From the NCBI GenBank assembly GCA_015179025.1, contig WHUX01000021.1, positions 310,001 through 374,000 of the forward strand: a stretch of 64,000 nt of DNA, written 5' to 3'. Shown one piece after another: positions 10,339 through 20,576 of the stretch (position 1 is the stretch's first letter; each line of letters begins with the position of its first letter). The notes under the pieces are model-generated. The model did no database searches. It was not told the DNA's origin and saw nothing but the letters and a program-made list of their open reading frames with translations. This DNA comes from Terfezia claveryi (taxonomy: Eukaryota; Ascomycota; Pezizomycetes; Pezizales; Pezizaceae). The translations under genes were made by a program, and so were the position numbers.

Positions 10339-11673
10339 ACAGGGAAAAAGCTGCGTTGGTCGTGTGGGATAAAAACAATATAAAAGGATAATCTTCACCA
10401 ACCTTTGTCTTCTCTGGGTTCTCTGTTGCCCTTTTTTCCCGGCTTGTTTTTTTCCTCTCATCAGTTTTCTATTTCCAATCTCTTTCTTACTTGTACGGTG
10501 TGTGTGTATCCAATTCGGTTTTTTGTTGCTTAGGGCTTGTGATACAGCCTTTTTTTTCGGGGTTTTCTTTCGGGTGATAAACTCAAACAAATTCATGATT
10601 ATCTTCGGTATGGGAAAATGGATGGCAGGCGATATGGTTAAATAAAACGCAACTGCGAATACTACAAATTCGTTTCCCTTTCGCTCCGAAGTCACCGTCG
10701 AAAAGTACACCGGATATGATACGCTACAACAGAGGCCGAAATATGCATCATATGTCGAGGAGGGGAAGTATGGTGAGTGCCCGGAAACAAGGGCTGGAGC
10801 GGGAGAATGGGAAGGACATGTTCCTCGTACTGCTGATGTTGAGTTTTTTTTCCACCCTTGCTTGGTCAGATTCTATAAGATAAATTTGTTGGGGTCTCGG
10901 TGTCCATCATGAGCGAATCGCTACTAGTAGGAGAGGTTTTGCTTGTTTATAACGACGGAAAAGGGACATGCTTTCGATCACCATGTCTCGCGGTATTTGC
11001 TGTACATATAAACTCTAGTGAATCCAGGTGCAGAGTATATAAATGGTGATCTAGAAATAGCAGCCGTCGATGGTATACATATGTACGTATCAAGTCCAAG
11101 TCCATGTATCAATTACTTTGAAGTAGATGAGCTCTGCCGTGCCGTCGCCAAGCATATCTGGATGTGGCACACAGAGAAGAGCCCTCTGGTAGGGGGTTTT
11201 CTCTGTCAATAATTTGCTCCTCCAGCACATCTTAGCCGGGGCTCTTTCGCTTCGGTAAGCACCCCACGTACGGCCTCGGTGCTATATAGCTATCTATCCT
11301 TGCAAAACCCTCAATCTTGCTGTCAAGTATGATGGCTCCCATGCAATGAATTGCCACAAAGTTGCCTTCTAAATCTCCACGAGACTGCCATAGCTTCAAG
11401 TACAGCTTTCCGACATATCCTTTCACAGCAGCCCTCGATAGAAGGTCACAAGCAGTCACTCCGATAATCAACACGTGCCGAGCCCATTCAGGGATCTGTT
11501 GAGCCTCTAAGCAGCGAACGGGAAGAGTTGGGGCGGGGAATATTTGGTGGGGTTAATCTTTATAGGCAGAACGGGGCGCAGGGTGTAGTCTGGTTGGCAC
11601 GTCTCAAGGAACTCTGGGTTTCTGCTTTTGATATCTGTTGCTTGGAAAGGGGTAAAAAGGTAGCTGGGCGGTC
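10339..11673. other. Intergenic between eL6 and VPS9
   Basis: It holds the eL6 3' end and the VPS9 promoter. Pyrimidine-rich tracts fill 10400-10570. A minus-strand 80-codon frame (11232-11474) has no recognisable domain. I see no RNA gene or repeat. Confidence 0.4.
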
Positions 11674-14465
11674 ATGGCTGATTCAGACTCCGAGAATACC
11701 GGAGGAGTGGCTACAACAATGGATACACCTTCAGTCATCGAACCGTCATCTTCCTTGATGGATACGGAGATAACGAAGCCACTGCCTCCAATAGCTACGA
11801 CATCGACCAGTGACTTGAACGGCCCAATGGGAGGTGCAGCTCTCACACTCAAGAAAGACAAAAGGAAGATGTCAGTACCGGACATTATGAAGGAGCTTCC
11901 TCCGATTACATCACAGAGGGAGGGTTCAGAGACGGAATGGGGAGAGCTACATGGTGGTCGATCGCCAACGGGCGAAGGAATCGAGACATCGAGCGATTCG
12001 GCGGCAGATTCTACCCCTACTTTGTCAGCCGGGCTTGCCGCCCTGTCAGTTAGGCCATCCAATCCGGATTCATTTATACCAGGAAAGGAGCCCACAATTG
12101 TTGCTGAAGCAGAGAGTCTTGATGAGGAACACAAGCATCAGTCTAAAGGGAAGGAGCAGGTATTTTCACCACCACCACCTCCTCCGCCCCCTAAGGATCG
12201 AGTGTACCTGGATACCACTCCTATGACACCTCTTCCAAGTGCACCATCTTCAGTCGCTGGGACACCTCCAAAGAAATCGCCACTCCAGCCTGGGTTTAAC
12301 GAATCAACAGGTTCACCAAAGCAAAGGTCTAAGAATGAGGCATCGGATGATGAGGATGCACAGTCTGAGATACACTGCATATTGGATCAATTTGAGCCAG
12401 GGAATGAGAGGCATTCGGCAGGGGGGGTTTCGGTACATTACTCTAACCCAACGTCTCCGGTGGTCATGAGCCGAACAAATTCTCTCAATGTTGGTGTGGC
12501 AGCACATCCTCCACGAACATCCTCCCTTGAAGGACTGAAAGCTTTGCCGTCACCCCCGTTGGCAAAAACACTATCTCAAAACTCATCACATGCACTAGCT
12601 AGAACCCCACGAACCATAGCTTGAATGATGAGAAACAATCCCACGAGTATCCAGTGACAAGCTGCTACCTACATCTGAGGATGCCACACCACCTCCACCA
12701 CCACGGCCTGGGAAGGAACCTTCAATGGCACCAATAGTGAATCAACCAACATTGCACAAACCACCACCTCCAGAATTAGATCCGGATCTTCCATTTGATT
12801 TTCACCGATTCTTGGAGCAATTACGACATCGAACGGCCGATCCCGTAGCCAAGTACCTCCGCTCATTTTTGTCCGAATTTTCAAAGAAACAGTGGATGGT
12901 GCACGAGCAAGTCAAGATAATACATGACTTTCTCGGCTTCATAACTGGAAAGATGGGATTGTGTGAAGTATGGCGTGAGGTATCCGATCAGGAGTTCGAT
13001 AATGCAAAGGAGGGGATGGAGAAATTGGTCATGAATAGACTATATTCACAGACGTTTTCTCCGGCTATACCTCCTCCGAATCCGCCGACCCCACTCGGAA
13101 GACGGAATAGAGGTCGGGATATGCAGATGACAGGCCGGCGAGGGCAGCATCAGGAGGATGTAGAGAGGGATGAAATTTTGGCACAGAAGGTTAGGATATA
13201 TGGCTGGGTGCGGGAGGAGCATCTAGATATCAAGCCGGTAGGAGAAAGTGGTCGCAAATTCTTAACATTGGCGATGCAGGAGTTGGAGAAAATAAAGACT
13301 TATAGAGCGCCACGGGATAAAGTTATTTGCGTATTGAATTGCTGCAAAGTCATTTTTGGTGGGTACAGTTTCTGGGTGTTTCAGAAGATTGGGTTGCTAA
13401 TTGATAATCTGCGATACAGGATTATTACGACATGCTGCTGATGGAGATACGTCTGCGGACCGTTTCGTCCCGTTGCTTATTTATGTTGTTTTAAGAGCGA
13501 ACCCGGAGCATCTAGTCAGCAACGTGCAGTATATTTTGAGGTTTCGAAATCCGGATAAGCTGGGTGGGGAGGCGGGGTATTACCTTTCATCATTAGTGAG
13601 TCCCGCTTGTGCCTCCATACTCAAGATTGACCGGTGGCTAATGTGCTCCTTTTTATTTTGATGTAGATGGGCGCTATTCAGTTTATAGAGTCTCTAGACC
13701 GTTCCAGTCTTACCATCACGGACGCTGAGTTTGAGAAGAATGTGGAAGCGGCTGTGGCTGCTATTGCGGAGAAGCCAGCACCACCTCCTGGTGCTTCAGC
13801 TGCTGAAGATGAGAGATCCTCACGAAGGCCGGGGCGACATTACCGCGATGGAGCTACTGGGGAGAGTAGCAGTAGGGGCCAGCTTCGATCTGTTAGTCCT
13901 CGACCAATCCAGGAGAAGATACCATTTACTTCTGGTAGTAGTAATTATAATAATAGTAATAATAAGCCCAGCAATAACAGCAATAGCGACACCGATGATC
14001 CTACAGCTGTGGCGGGGCTGCTGCGAACAATACAGAAGCCGTTAAATACTATTGGGAGGATTTTTGGCGAGACAACAGGGCCGGCGCCGCCGGAAGTGGA
14101 TACCCCCGGGGAAGAGACGCCACGAGGCCGATCCCCTGCGCCACAGGGAAGAGACGTACCACGAGCCGGGAGTGGAAGGAGTGGGCCTGGGGGAGGGATG
14201 AATGCTGAGGAGGCGGCGGCTAGACAGGCTAGTGCTGAGGCGGCAGAGGCGTTGAGGATTCAGCGAGCGGAACATGACGATGTTGTTGAGATTTTGAAGA
14301 ACATGTTCCCCGAGCTGGATAAGGATTTGATTAGTGATGTCGTGGTGCAGAAAGAGGGGAGGTAGGTTTGATTCCCCTATATTTTTTTGCAGAGTAGGCG
14401 CTCACCAGGTGTTATATAGAGTTGGGCTTGCGGTCGATGCTTGTCTCTTGTTAAGCTCAGGGTGA
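11674..14465 (+). CDS. VPS9: Vps9-domain guanine nucleotide exchange factor with C-terminal CUE domain
   Basis: Activates Rab5/Vps21-type GTPases on endosomes and guides vacuolar sorting. The N-terminal 300 residues are Ser/Pro-rich and disordered, with a proline run. A helical bundle (FHRFLEQLRHRTADPVAKYL) leads into the Vps9 domain: DKVICVLNCCKVIFG, LLRHAADGDTSADRFVPLL, PEHLVSNVQYILRF, GEAGYYLSSL. The Asp before FVP and the Tyr pair in YYLSS match the catalytic residues known in Rabex-5. The tail is a CUE ubiquitin-binding domain (EILKNMFPELDKDLI...VGLAVDACLLLSSG). Exons: 11674-12557, 12655-13358, 13420-13595, 13667-14361, 14420-14465. All phases agree, giving 834 residues. The first junction is weak (donor GTTGGC), and a donor at 12549 would also fit. 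The other introns are 58-71 nt and clear. Confidence 0.88.
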
Positions 14466-15065
14466 AGGTTACGGGGGTTGCAGTGAGTGGAAGATAGAAG
14501 GACTTGGTATATTTTTGTCCACGGCCGGATTTTTCACCATTTTGTCAGTCGAAGGTCATGGTGTTTCTTTACTCTGTGTTCTGAGTGGAAATTATATATT
14601 GGGCACGATGGGCATTACTTGTTACTTAGGACATACGTTTGCGCAAATGTGCAGTATCATTGAGTTTGTAATTTGAGGTGTTATAGTAGTTGTTTGCAGC
14701 CCTGTTTGCAGCTTGTTGGATGGAGGGGTGAGATGGGGATGAGGATTGGAAGTGCTATTGAGTGGAGTTGTATATGAATAATAATAAGTGCCTACTACTT
14801 AGGATGTGAGAGAGACTTGAGTATGATAAGAATAACTAGACTACCAGATTCATCACTACAGAAAGGGGGTAGCGAGCCTGATTGGTCCAACGAAATGGTC
14901 CAACGAATTCAGGGTGAATTGGATAGGTGCTATTCTAATCATGTCTTTTGATTAGACCCAAGCTGCGTCGAACAGACATCATCGCTGGGAATATAAAAAA
15001 ACAATAATAATAATAATAAGTAAATAAATAAAAAGAAAATAAAAAAATTTCCCGAATTGTAGTCT
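14466..15065. other. Intergenic downstream of VPS9
   Basis: VPS9 3' region, then AT-rich DNA with an AAT/AAAT-rich stretch at 14998-15048. A short direct repeat of GGTCCAACGAA occurs near 14884-14906. No gene seen. Confidence 0.4.
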
Positions 15066-15663
15066 TCATCTAAACCGTTGTAACCCTGCTCCAACAACGG
15101 CCAGCAAAGAATCATTTTTGTACTGTAACGAGAAAAACTGCAAGTGATGTATGTATGCAAAATCTCGTTCAGTTCTCGAGTAAATCAAATGGATAGCCAA
15201 CTTTAGAATATCGCGGTCATTTTTAAAAAGTAAAGTTTAACCAAAGCCTCATTGCACATAAGGAACTCCGGCTTGAAGTCACCTTCTCCCAAAAGAGAAG
15301 AATCCTCCCCCGCCGCAGCAAAGTCGTCAAGTGCAGCGATATACCACCAGATGAGCTTGTATCTTTGGGGCCTATTTCCCGGACCGTGAGCATGAATGGC
15401 TCACAAATGTCTTTGTAAACTCGAGCCTCATCTGGCGTATGACCCGCTTCAGCCAGCGGATTGGCATAGTAACTGGGTGGAGATGGCATGAATATCCCGT
15501 CTCCTCTCGCACCTCTCTCAATGCCGTGTTTCGCCGCAGTTACGACGGCCTTTTGCGAGTAGCCATTCGGGGTAGTGGATCAAGCAAACTTTTTTGGTCG
15601 TGGCTTGTCTCAGGTCAAAGAGGATAGCACCACAGCTCTCGACGAATTCCTCCAAGGTGAATT
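15066..15663 (-). pseudogene. Nudix hydrolase pseudogene with several frameshifts
   Basis: Pieces of one Nudix protein read in order in alternating frames. The first is a frame with ESCGAILFDL, VCLIHYPEWLLAKGRRNCGE. The second frame has ALREVREETGY, the core of the Nudix box REUXEEXGU. A third has EAGHTPDEARVY and ICEPFMLTVREIG, a fourth LIWWYIAALDDF...GDFKPEFL, and a last frame runs from KNDRDIL to a stop at 15066. This order is that of small fungal Nudix hydrolases. At least four frame changes occur in under 500 bp, none with splice sites at the breaks, and bases are missing inside the Nudix box. No start codon is evident. It is a decayed copy; an active paralogue elsewhere is likely but unseen. 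Confidence 0.7.
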
Positions 15664-15910
15664 GGTGCGTGGAAATCAGTGGAGCGTTTAGTCAGTTAAG
15701 AGCCGTAGGGAAAGCTCCAGGAGAACACATACTCACTTCCCACAAGTTTTTTTTTTGGTTTCCATATACCCGTAGTCAGCCTAAGGCTATGACGGGTCCC
15801 GGATGCATTCATTCTCCGCTTCTCTCCCCACTACAAAGTACGAAGTACTTGCTAACATGAAAGGGTTTATAAAATCAAACGTATTGATCAGTTCACTGCA
15901 AAATCCCCCC

Positions 15911-15916
15911 AAAAAA
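15911..15916 (-). terminator. Pol III terminator of tRNA-like copy 1
   Basis: Read on the minus strand, a run of six T follows the discriminator base by three nucleotides, a standard RNA polymerase III stop. Confidence 0.5.
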
Positions 15917-15919
15917 TTT

Positions 15920-16200
15920 CGCCCAGCGCAGGATTCGAACCTGCGACCCCGCAACAACGTACATAGCTACGCCCCCTCCCCTTACTCCCTATCTCTATGT
16001 ATCCGTGCCTACTTATCTTCCTAACCTGCGCATCGCGTTATCCAAACGCGCATGCGACCGAATGCATGCAGTGCCCCGTACCGCGGGGCCACTGACCTAG
16101 AACAAGACCCAGAGGGATATCTACCATACTATACATAGAGAAGGCTTTTGGGGGGAGGAATATTGTACTTACGGTGCTCTACCAACTGAGCTAGCTAGGC
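15920..16200 (-). tRNA. tRNA-like gene, copy 1, anticodon arm interrupted by about 220 nt
   Basis: The 5' half (16200 downward) reads acceptor GCCTAGC, T8 A9, D-arm GCTC/GAGC with A box TAGCTCAGTTGG. The 3' half (ending 15920) has T-arm GCAGG-TTCGAAT-CCTGC with a perfect B box GGTTCGAATCC, then acceptor GCTGGGC and G73. The acceptor halves pair over all seven positions, with one G-T. The anticodon-stem halves CCGTA and TGCGG also pair, but about 220 nt lie between them. Just inside the stem GTACA faces TGTAC, so the insert can close a hairpin. The scaffold resembles eukaryotic tRNA-Lys; the anticodon cannot be assigned because position 33 is not T under normal numbering. It may be a tRNA with a very long intron or a tRNA-derived element. 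Confidence 0.6.
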
Positions 16201-16279
16201 GACTGATGGTGTGTTGTTAGTGTACGGGGATTTATTCCAGGGGTTATGATTTCGTTGGTTATGCATAATCAACCTACCC

Positions 16280-16288
16280 AAAAAAAAA
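16280..16288 (-). terminator. Pol III terminator of tRNA-like copy 2
   Basis: On the minus strand a run of nine T follows the G73 position of the second tRNA-like unit by six nucleotides. Confidence 0.5.
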
Positions 16289-16294
16289 TTATTT

Positions 16295-16562
16295 CGCCCA
16301 GCGCAGGATTCGAACCTGCGACCCCGCAACGACGTACATAGCAACGCCTGACTCCCCTCCACAACCTCACCCTATTCCCCTTCCAATAGCTTACCGCACT
16401 CTGGCGATTTATATGCATACGTACCATTCTAGGCACGGGACTGAGGGATCAAATCAAGACTGGCCAATCTTCTCGAACATCAAACGGGGAATTTGTGGGC
16501 AGGCTTTTGGGGGGGGAGTGGCTACTGTACTTGCGGTGCTCTACCAACTGAGCTAGCTAGGC
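16295..16562 (-). tRNA. tRNA-like gene, copy 2, anticodon arm interrupted by about 205 nt
   Basis: The scaffold is the same as copy 1: acceptor GCCTAGC/GCTGGGC, intact A box and B box, G73. Here the anticodon stem CCGCA/TGCGG is fully paired. The insert shares its two ends with copy 1 (a GTACA start followed by a C-rich tract and AAAAGCC, and GGCGTTGCTATGTACGTCG at the far end), while its middle is unrelated. Conserved ends with a variable middle suggest that the ends matter, for example for folding or splicing. It lies in tandem with copy 1, 94 bp apart. Confidence 0.6.
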
Positions 16563-18396
16563 TTTGATGTTGAAAGAAGTGAAATGGCGGATATTATTAG
16601 GCAGCTACACAATAAGTAGTCTGGTTGCAGGTTAGTCTCCTTTGGTGATGGAGGCAGAAAACTCTGCGAGCCTGACTTCAGTGAAAACTACTTGGCACCT
16701 GAAAACTAGCTGAAAACTAAGCTCCACATTTCTGCACTTAAGTAGGGTCTAAGTGCATCAAAGAAAAAAGAAAAAGGAAAAAAAGAATCACGCCAGGCAT
16801 TGAACTTCAGACCAGCAGCCAGAATCAGTCATTTTGGAAAATGCAAATTTAAAACATCACAGGCACAGTATGCCACGCGACCAAAACTCTAAAATTTGCA
16901 ACCAGATACTGGGCATGATGATGATGAATTATACGAAGCTATGCATATGACACGAGCTATATTAACCTAAGCACCCGTTAGTCCGGATAGTGATAGCCTA
17001 TAGGGAATCGACTGCAGTTAATGTGCACGAGAACCATGAAATATCCAACGAGAATTCGCTTTGGATACGAGGGCTTTGGAGGATTTCGCCAAATCAAGAG
17101 CAGAAAATTGGGACAAAGATTCGGGCAGTAGGAGAAATAAGGATTTGCGAGCGTTGTGAACGCAGACGGAGAGTGGGAGGAGGAGAAGCACGGTGAGGAG
17201 GAGGGTAACGGCGGGTAGGGGGAGAAGGATGAGAAAACACGAGGGTTCAAAACTTGAGGAAGTTTTCCTGACAACCGGTGGAGCTGGATCTGTTTGGCGA
17301 GGAGCGGATTGGAGACTTCGGCCGCGGGAAGGCGTTACTGATCGGAAGGCGTTACTGATCTTAATCTTCGTATATTCCTTTCTGTTCGCCTCACTGACAT
17401 GTGGGAAGTATCATCCTCAGCTCTCAAGCTCCCTCTCTCGCTCTCCACTCTCAAACTCTGCTCTCTCGAAGTCTCCTCCCTCAAACCGGTTAGTTAGACC
17501 AATATACTACATACTTTATATGGAGTTCTCAAAGTCATCTTCTTGCTCCTACACGGATTGCATGTCTTCATAATTTATTTTTAAATATGAGTTAGTGTCC
17601 ATAGAGTGGGTCGCATTTATGATAGCAACGGGCGTAGCAGATTATTGGATCCATGAGTAGACTTCGAAATAGTGGGACTTGTGCCAACCAGACTACGGAT
17701 ACGGTAGGGGTGAAGATCGTACAAAATAAGGAAAACTGTGGAGGTGTTGTGCCATTCGTGCGTGTAAAAGAAGCTTGCCTTCGCTAAATGCTACTTAGAG
17801 TTAAGCTCGCACTAACATGAATATGAACCAGACTATTGAATATGAGCCAAATGCTAGTCTGGTTGGCACAACACCTACATAGACCAAATGCAGTGACGGT
17901 ACGAGACTAGTCTGGTTGGTACACCCTCGGTAGACCAGACTAGTATGAGAGTAAACCCTATACCCAAACTAGGCTAAAGCGACAGAGTAGAATATGTAGC
18001 CACATGTGACAGAGCTTGTGTCCTTGTCACTTACTGTCATCACTGCTCTCTGCCGTCACTTCTGACATCATTTCTATGCCTGCTACAGTGGTTTATTAAA
18101 CCACTCAAAAGTCTTGTCTGTATTAATTATCATAATTGCAATATAATCATCTGCTCACTCATACCCGTAACTTGAGACCGGTACAGCGGATCACGTGAAT
18201 AGAGGCATTTCCCATACCCAAAACCCCAGCATAGGACTCGAACCGTACATAGAACGCCCCCTCCCACACCGCTCTGGCTTTCTGGCTTTTTAGAAAGTTG
18301 TAATTTAGGTGCTGAGCGAGGTGTAGAGTTGCCAATATAAGTTGGTATAGGAATTGTACTGTGAGAGATTAGAGCGAAGTAGGCCCAAAAACATTC
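16563..18396. other. Non-coding region with TAGTCTGG-type element ends
   Basis: Frames up to 126 codons exist near 17000-17570 but overlap on both strands and carry no domain. The region holds several copies of the dispersed motif TAGTCTGGTTGGCAC: left-type ends at 16617 and 17855, right-type ends at 17681-17695 and 17826-17835. The pair 16617/17695 could bound an element of about 1.08 kb. A short tandem duplication (GGCGTTACTGATC) lies at 17330-17358. Confidence 0.4.
17908..17942. repeat. 35-bp TA-flanked palindrome of the TAGTCTGG family
   Basis: Begins TAGTCTGGTTGG and ends ACCAGACTA. The nine outer bases on each side are perfect reverse complements, separated by 17 bp. It looks like a minimal inverted-repeat element, or the remnant of one, with TA at both ends as in Tc1/mariner insertions. 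Confidence 0.55.
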
Positions 18397-18591
18397 CATC
18401 CAGCGCAGGACTCTCGAACCCGCGACCCCGCAATGACGCACATGGCAACGCGCCTAGAGCGAGATTGAAGTGTACCTTATGTAGTACATTCAGAACACCA
18501 AATTTGGTTTTGAGAGGGGAAAATGGAAGGACGGTTTGAGAAGGAGAGGGTATTGTACTTGCGGGTGCTCTACCGACTGTGCTAGCTGGGC
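18397..18591 (-). pseudogene. Degenerate tRNA-like copy 3
   Basis: Same scaffold as copies 1 and 2 with damage. The acceptor is GCCCAGC against GCTGGAT, so outer pairs are lost. The A box is TAGCACAGTCGG and the B box has two extra bases (GGTTCGAGAGTCC). The insert is shorter, about 140 nt, but keeps the GTACAATA start and a GCGTTGCCATGTGCGTCA end. A T5 run follows the 3' end. Probably inactive. Confidence 0.55.
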
Positions 18592-18765
18592 GGTATGTGG
18601 AATAGGTTTGATTTTGATTTTGTGCACTACGATGAGTACCGGTATCCGTAGGGGCCCTGAAATACAGCAGAGAAGGTTCCGATGATGCATTTTAAGTATC
18701 ACCAGTTTGAGTTAAAAATATTATTATACACATATCAACTTGCTCCATGCACTCTGGCACGACAA

Positions 18766-18788
18766 TAGTCTGGTGGCCAACCAGACTA
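18766..18788. repeat. 23-bp perfect-arm palindrome of the TAGTCTGG family
   Basis: Nine-base arms TAGTCTGGT and ACCAGACTA are perfect reverse complements around GGCCA. It could be two element ends fused after deletion of the interior. Confidence 0.55.
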
Positions 18789-19147
18789 GCACGACAGATG
18801 CCAGATATTACTTTATTGAGCTTAGCTCACCATATAAACATCGGGCTTCGGTCGTGGCAGCACGTGAGTCACCGTGTCTGGCTAAATTCACGGTCAGTAG
18901 TACAGTACTCCCCTTACGTTTTGAAGGTATTAGGCTAAGTATTCGGTATCCCGTTTAACCAGGTTTAACGAAATTATCGGTGAGTTCAAGTTTGGTTTGT
19001 GTAAGTTAATACTGATCGGTTGGGGTTCTAGTAATGGGCCGCGATGGGGATTCCCTACCAGAGAAAAGAGGAAGTTCCCGTGGAAAAAATTCCCATTCAA
19101 GAGAAGAGGATAGGGATTGAAGGTGGCGTTTCATGTTACCCTGGAGA

Positions 19148-19177
19148 GGGGTCGCAGGTACGAATCCTGCGCTGGGC
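19148..19177 (+). pseudogene. 3'-half fragment of the tRNA-like family, copy 4
   Basis: GGGGTCGCAGG, GTACGAATCC and GCGCTGGGC match the variable loop, T-arm and 3' acceptor strand of copies 1-3, here on the plus strand. About 20 bp upstream a GTGGCGTTTCATG stretch resembles the 3' end of the insert. No 5' half or A box is visible, and one B-box base is changed. Confidence 0.5.
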
Positions 19178-19181
19178 AAAA

Positions 19182-19203
19182 ATATATATATATATATATA
19201 TAT
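19182..19203. repeat. (AT)n microsatellite
   Basis: About eleven AT units directly behind the tRNA-like fragment, followed by T6. Confidence 0.8.
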
Positions 19204-20576
19204 TTTTTAAAAATCTATGACGGTACTTAAGGTATAGCGTTGACTTAGGTTCCCCCTTAGAAACCCAAGCAAGTAATACGAGTTTCTATGGTATGAAGAG
19301 CGGAGTACAGATACGTACCATAGGCCTTTCCTTCTATTTTGATCACCTGCTACTGTAACTAGTTCTGTATAGTAGTAACCCCGGTGCTTGTTGTAGCTGT
19401 TGCTTCGGCGTGTGTAAGAATCTTATATTCTCTTAGTCTGGTTGGCACAAGCCTCTCGTAGAGACATATTCTCTATATTCTAACATGAAGAGGACCGGCT
19501 ATTGCAAGCCAGACTACCTTTAAGGTCACGCTACCGAAATCTCATGACTGAGCTAGCGTATGCATATCCAACCAAAACTCTATCAATGCAGCCATGTGGT
19601 ATATCATACAGTACCACAGCAGCTAGTCATCCAACGACAGCCAAGTCGGTGAAAGCTAAGTACTAGATAAATACATACGGTTCAGTATATCCAAGGGGAA
19701 CCAGCGAAGTGTTTGGAGTCAATCTGATAGGAACGTTATTACTGCTACTGATAGGATATGACCAGAGACGTACAGAAGGGGCTTCTTCTCTTGGAAAGGG
19801 CATTTGGGGGTTAAGAAGCTGTTAACCTTTTCCACTCGTTATAATATCACAATGTAGTGGTGTAGTAGTACCTAGTTTACGGCTGAGGAGGAAAGGTAAT
19901 TTTGACTCTATAATTATCAGGCTGCAGATTTGGCATGAGACTGGAGATCACTGGTCTCACGAGGGATATCGTTCAAGATAACTTAAGCCGGCAATAGTTG
20001 ATAATTACTTACTGAACTATTTGGTGCGTTTTCTTGAAGCTGGGTAGCCAAGTACCACTCTCGGTAACTAGACAACATTTCTTTTGGAGCGCAAGTTTTT
20101 CTCAGTCTGATTTTCTTCCGGTAACCTAAATTTCCTTTCAAAACCAATCACCTTGGTGCTTGTATTGTTCTCAGAGTAATATCTCCAATCAGTCCCAGAA
20201 GCAAGGTTTACTTGAGCAAGATGTGAAGCGGTGCATACATTACCCTGAATTAATATCGTAATCCAACGTTAGGAAATTTATTTATTCATTAATTTTTTCT
20301 ACCCAACATTAGGAGAGCACTTCCGATGATAAGGAATTCGGGTTTCCGCAAATTTACAGTACAATGCATTCCACTATACATAAAATACAAAAAAAAATGG
20401 AAGGCCGAGTAGAGATGTTAGTACAAATGTAAATGCGTCACCACTACATGATTTCAATGCCTACGGTGAGAACCCAAAGGTAGAATGACACCGAAAATAA
20501 CTTACAACTTGGGCTTTAGAACTCTTCAATTAACAGCAGCCATAGAATGGAAAATCTCGACCTCAACTCAAATCTT
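19204..20576. other. Intergenic, AT-rich
   Basis: Apart from the small inverted-repeat element at 19434-19516, I see no gene or structured element. The HSP78 3' untranslated region lies at the right end. Confidence 0.4.
19434..19516. mobile_element. 83-bp miniature inverted-repeat element, TAGTCTGG family
   Basis: Left end TAGTCTGGTTGGCACAAGCC and right end, read inward on the other strand, TAGTCTGGCTTGCAATAGCC. The outer eight bases are identical and most of the next twelve agree. The interior is AT-rich without coding capacity. TA at both ends fits a target duplication. Confidence 0.5.

Noticed and set aside
15920..16562. Tandem tRNA-like units as a CRISPR-like or tandem-repeat array
   Set aside because: Similarity is confined to tRNA arms and insert ends; spacers are not of constant length, and A/B boxes and terminators explain the conserved parts.
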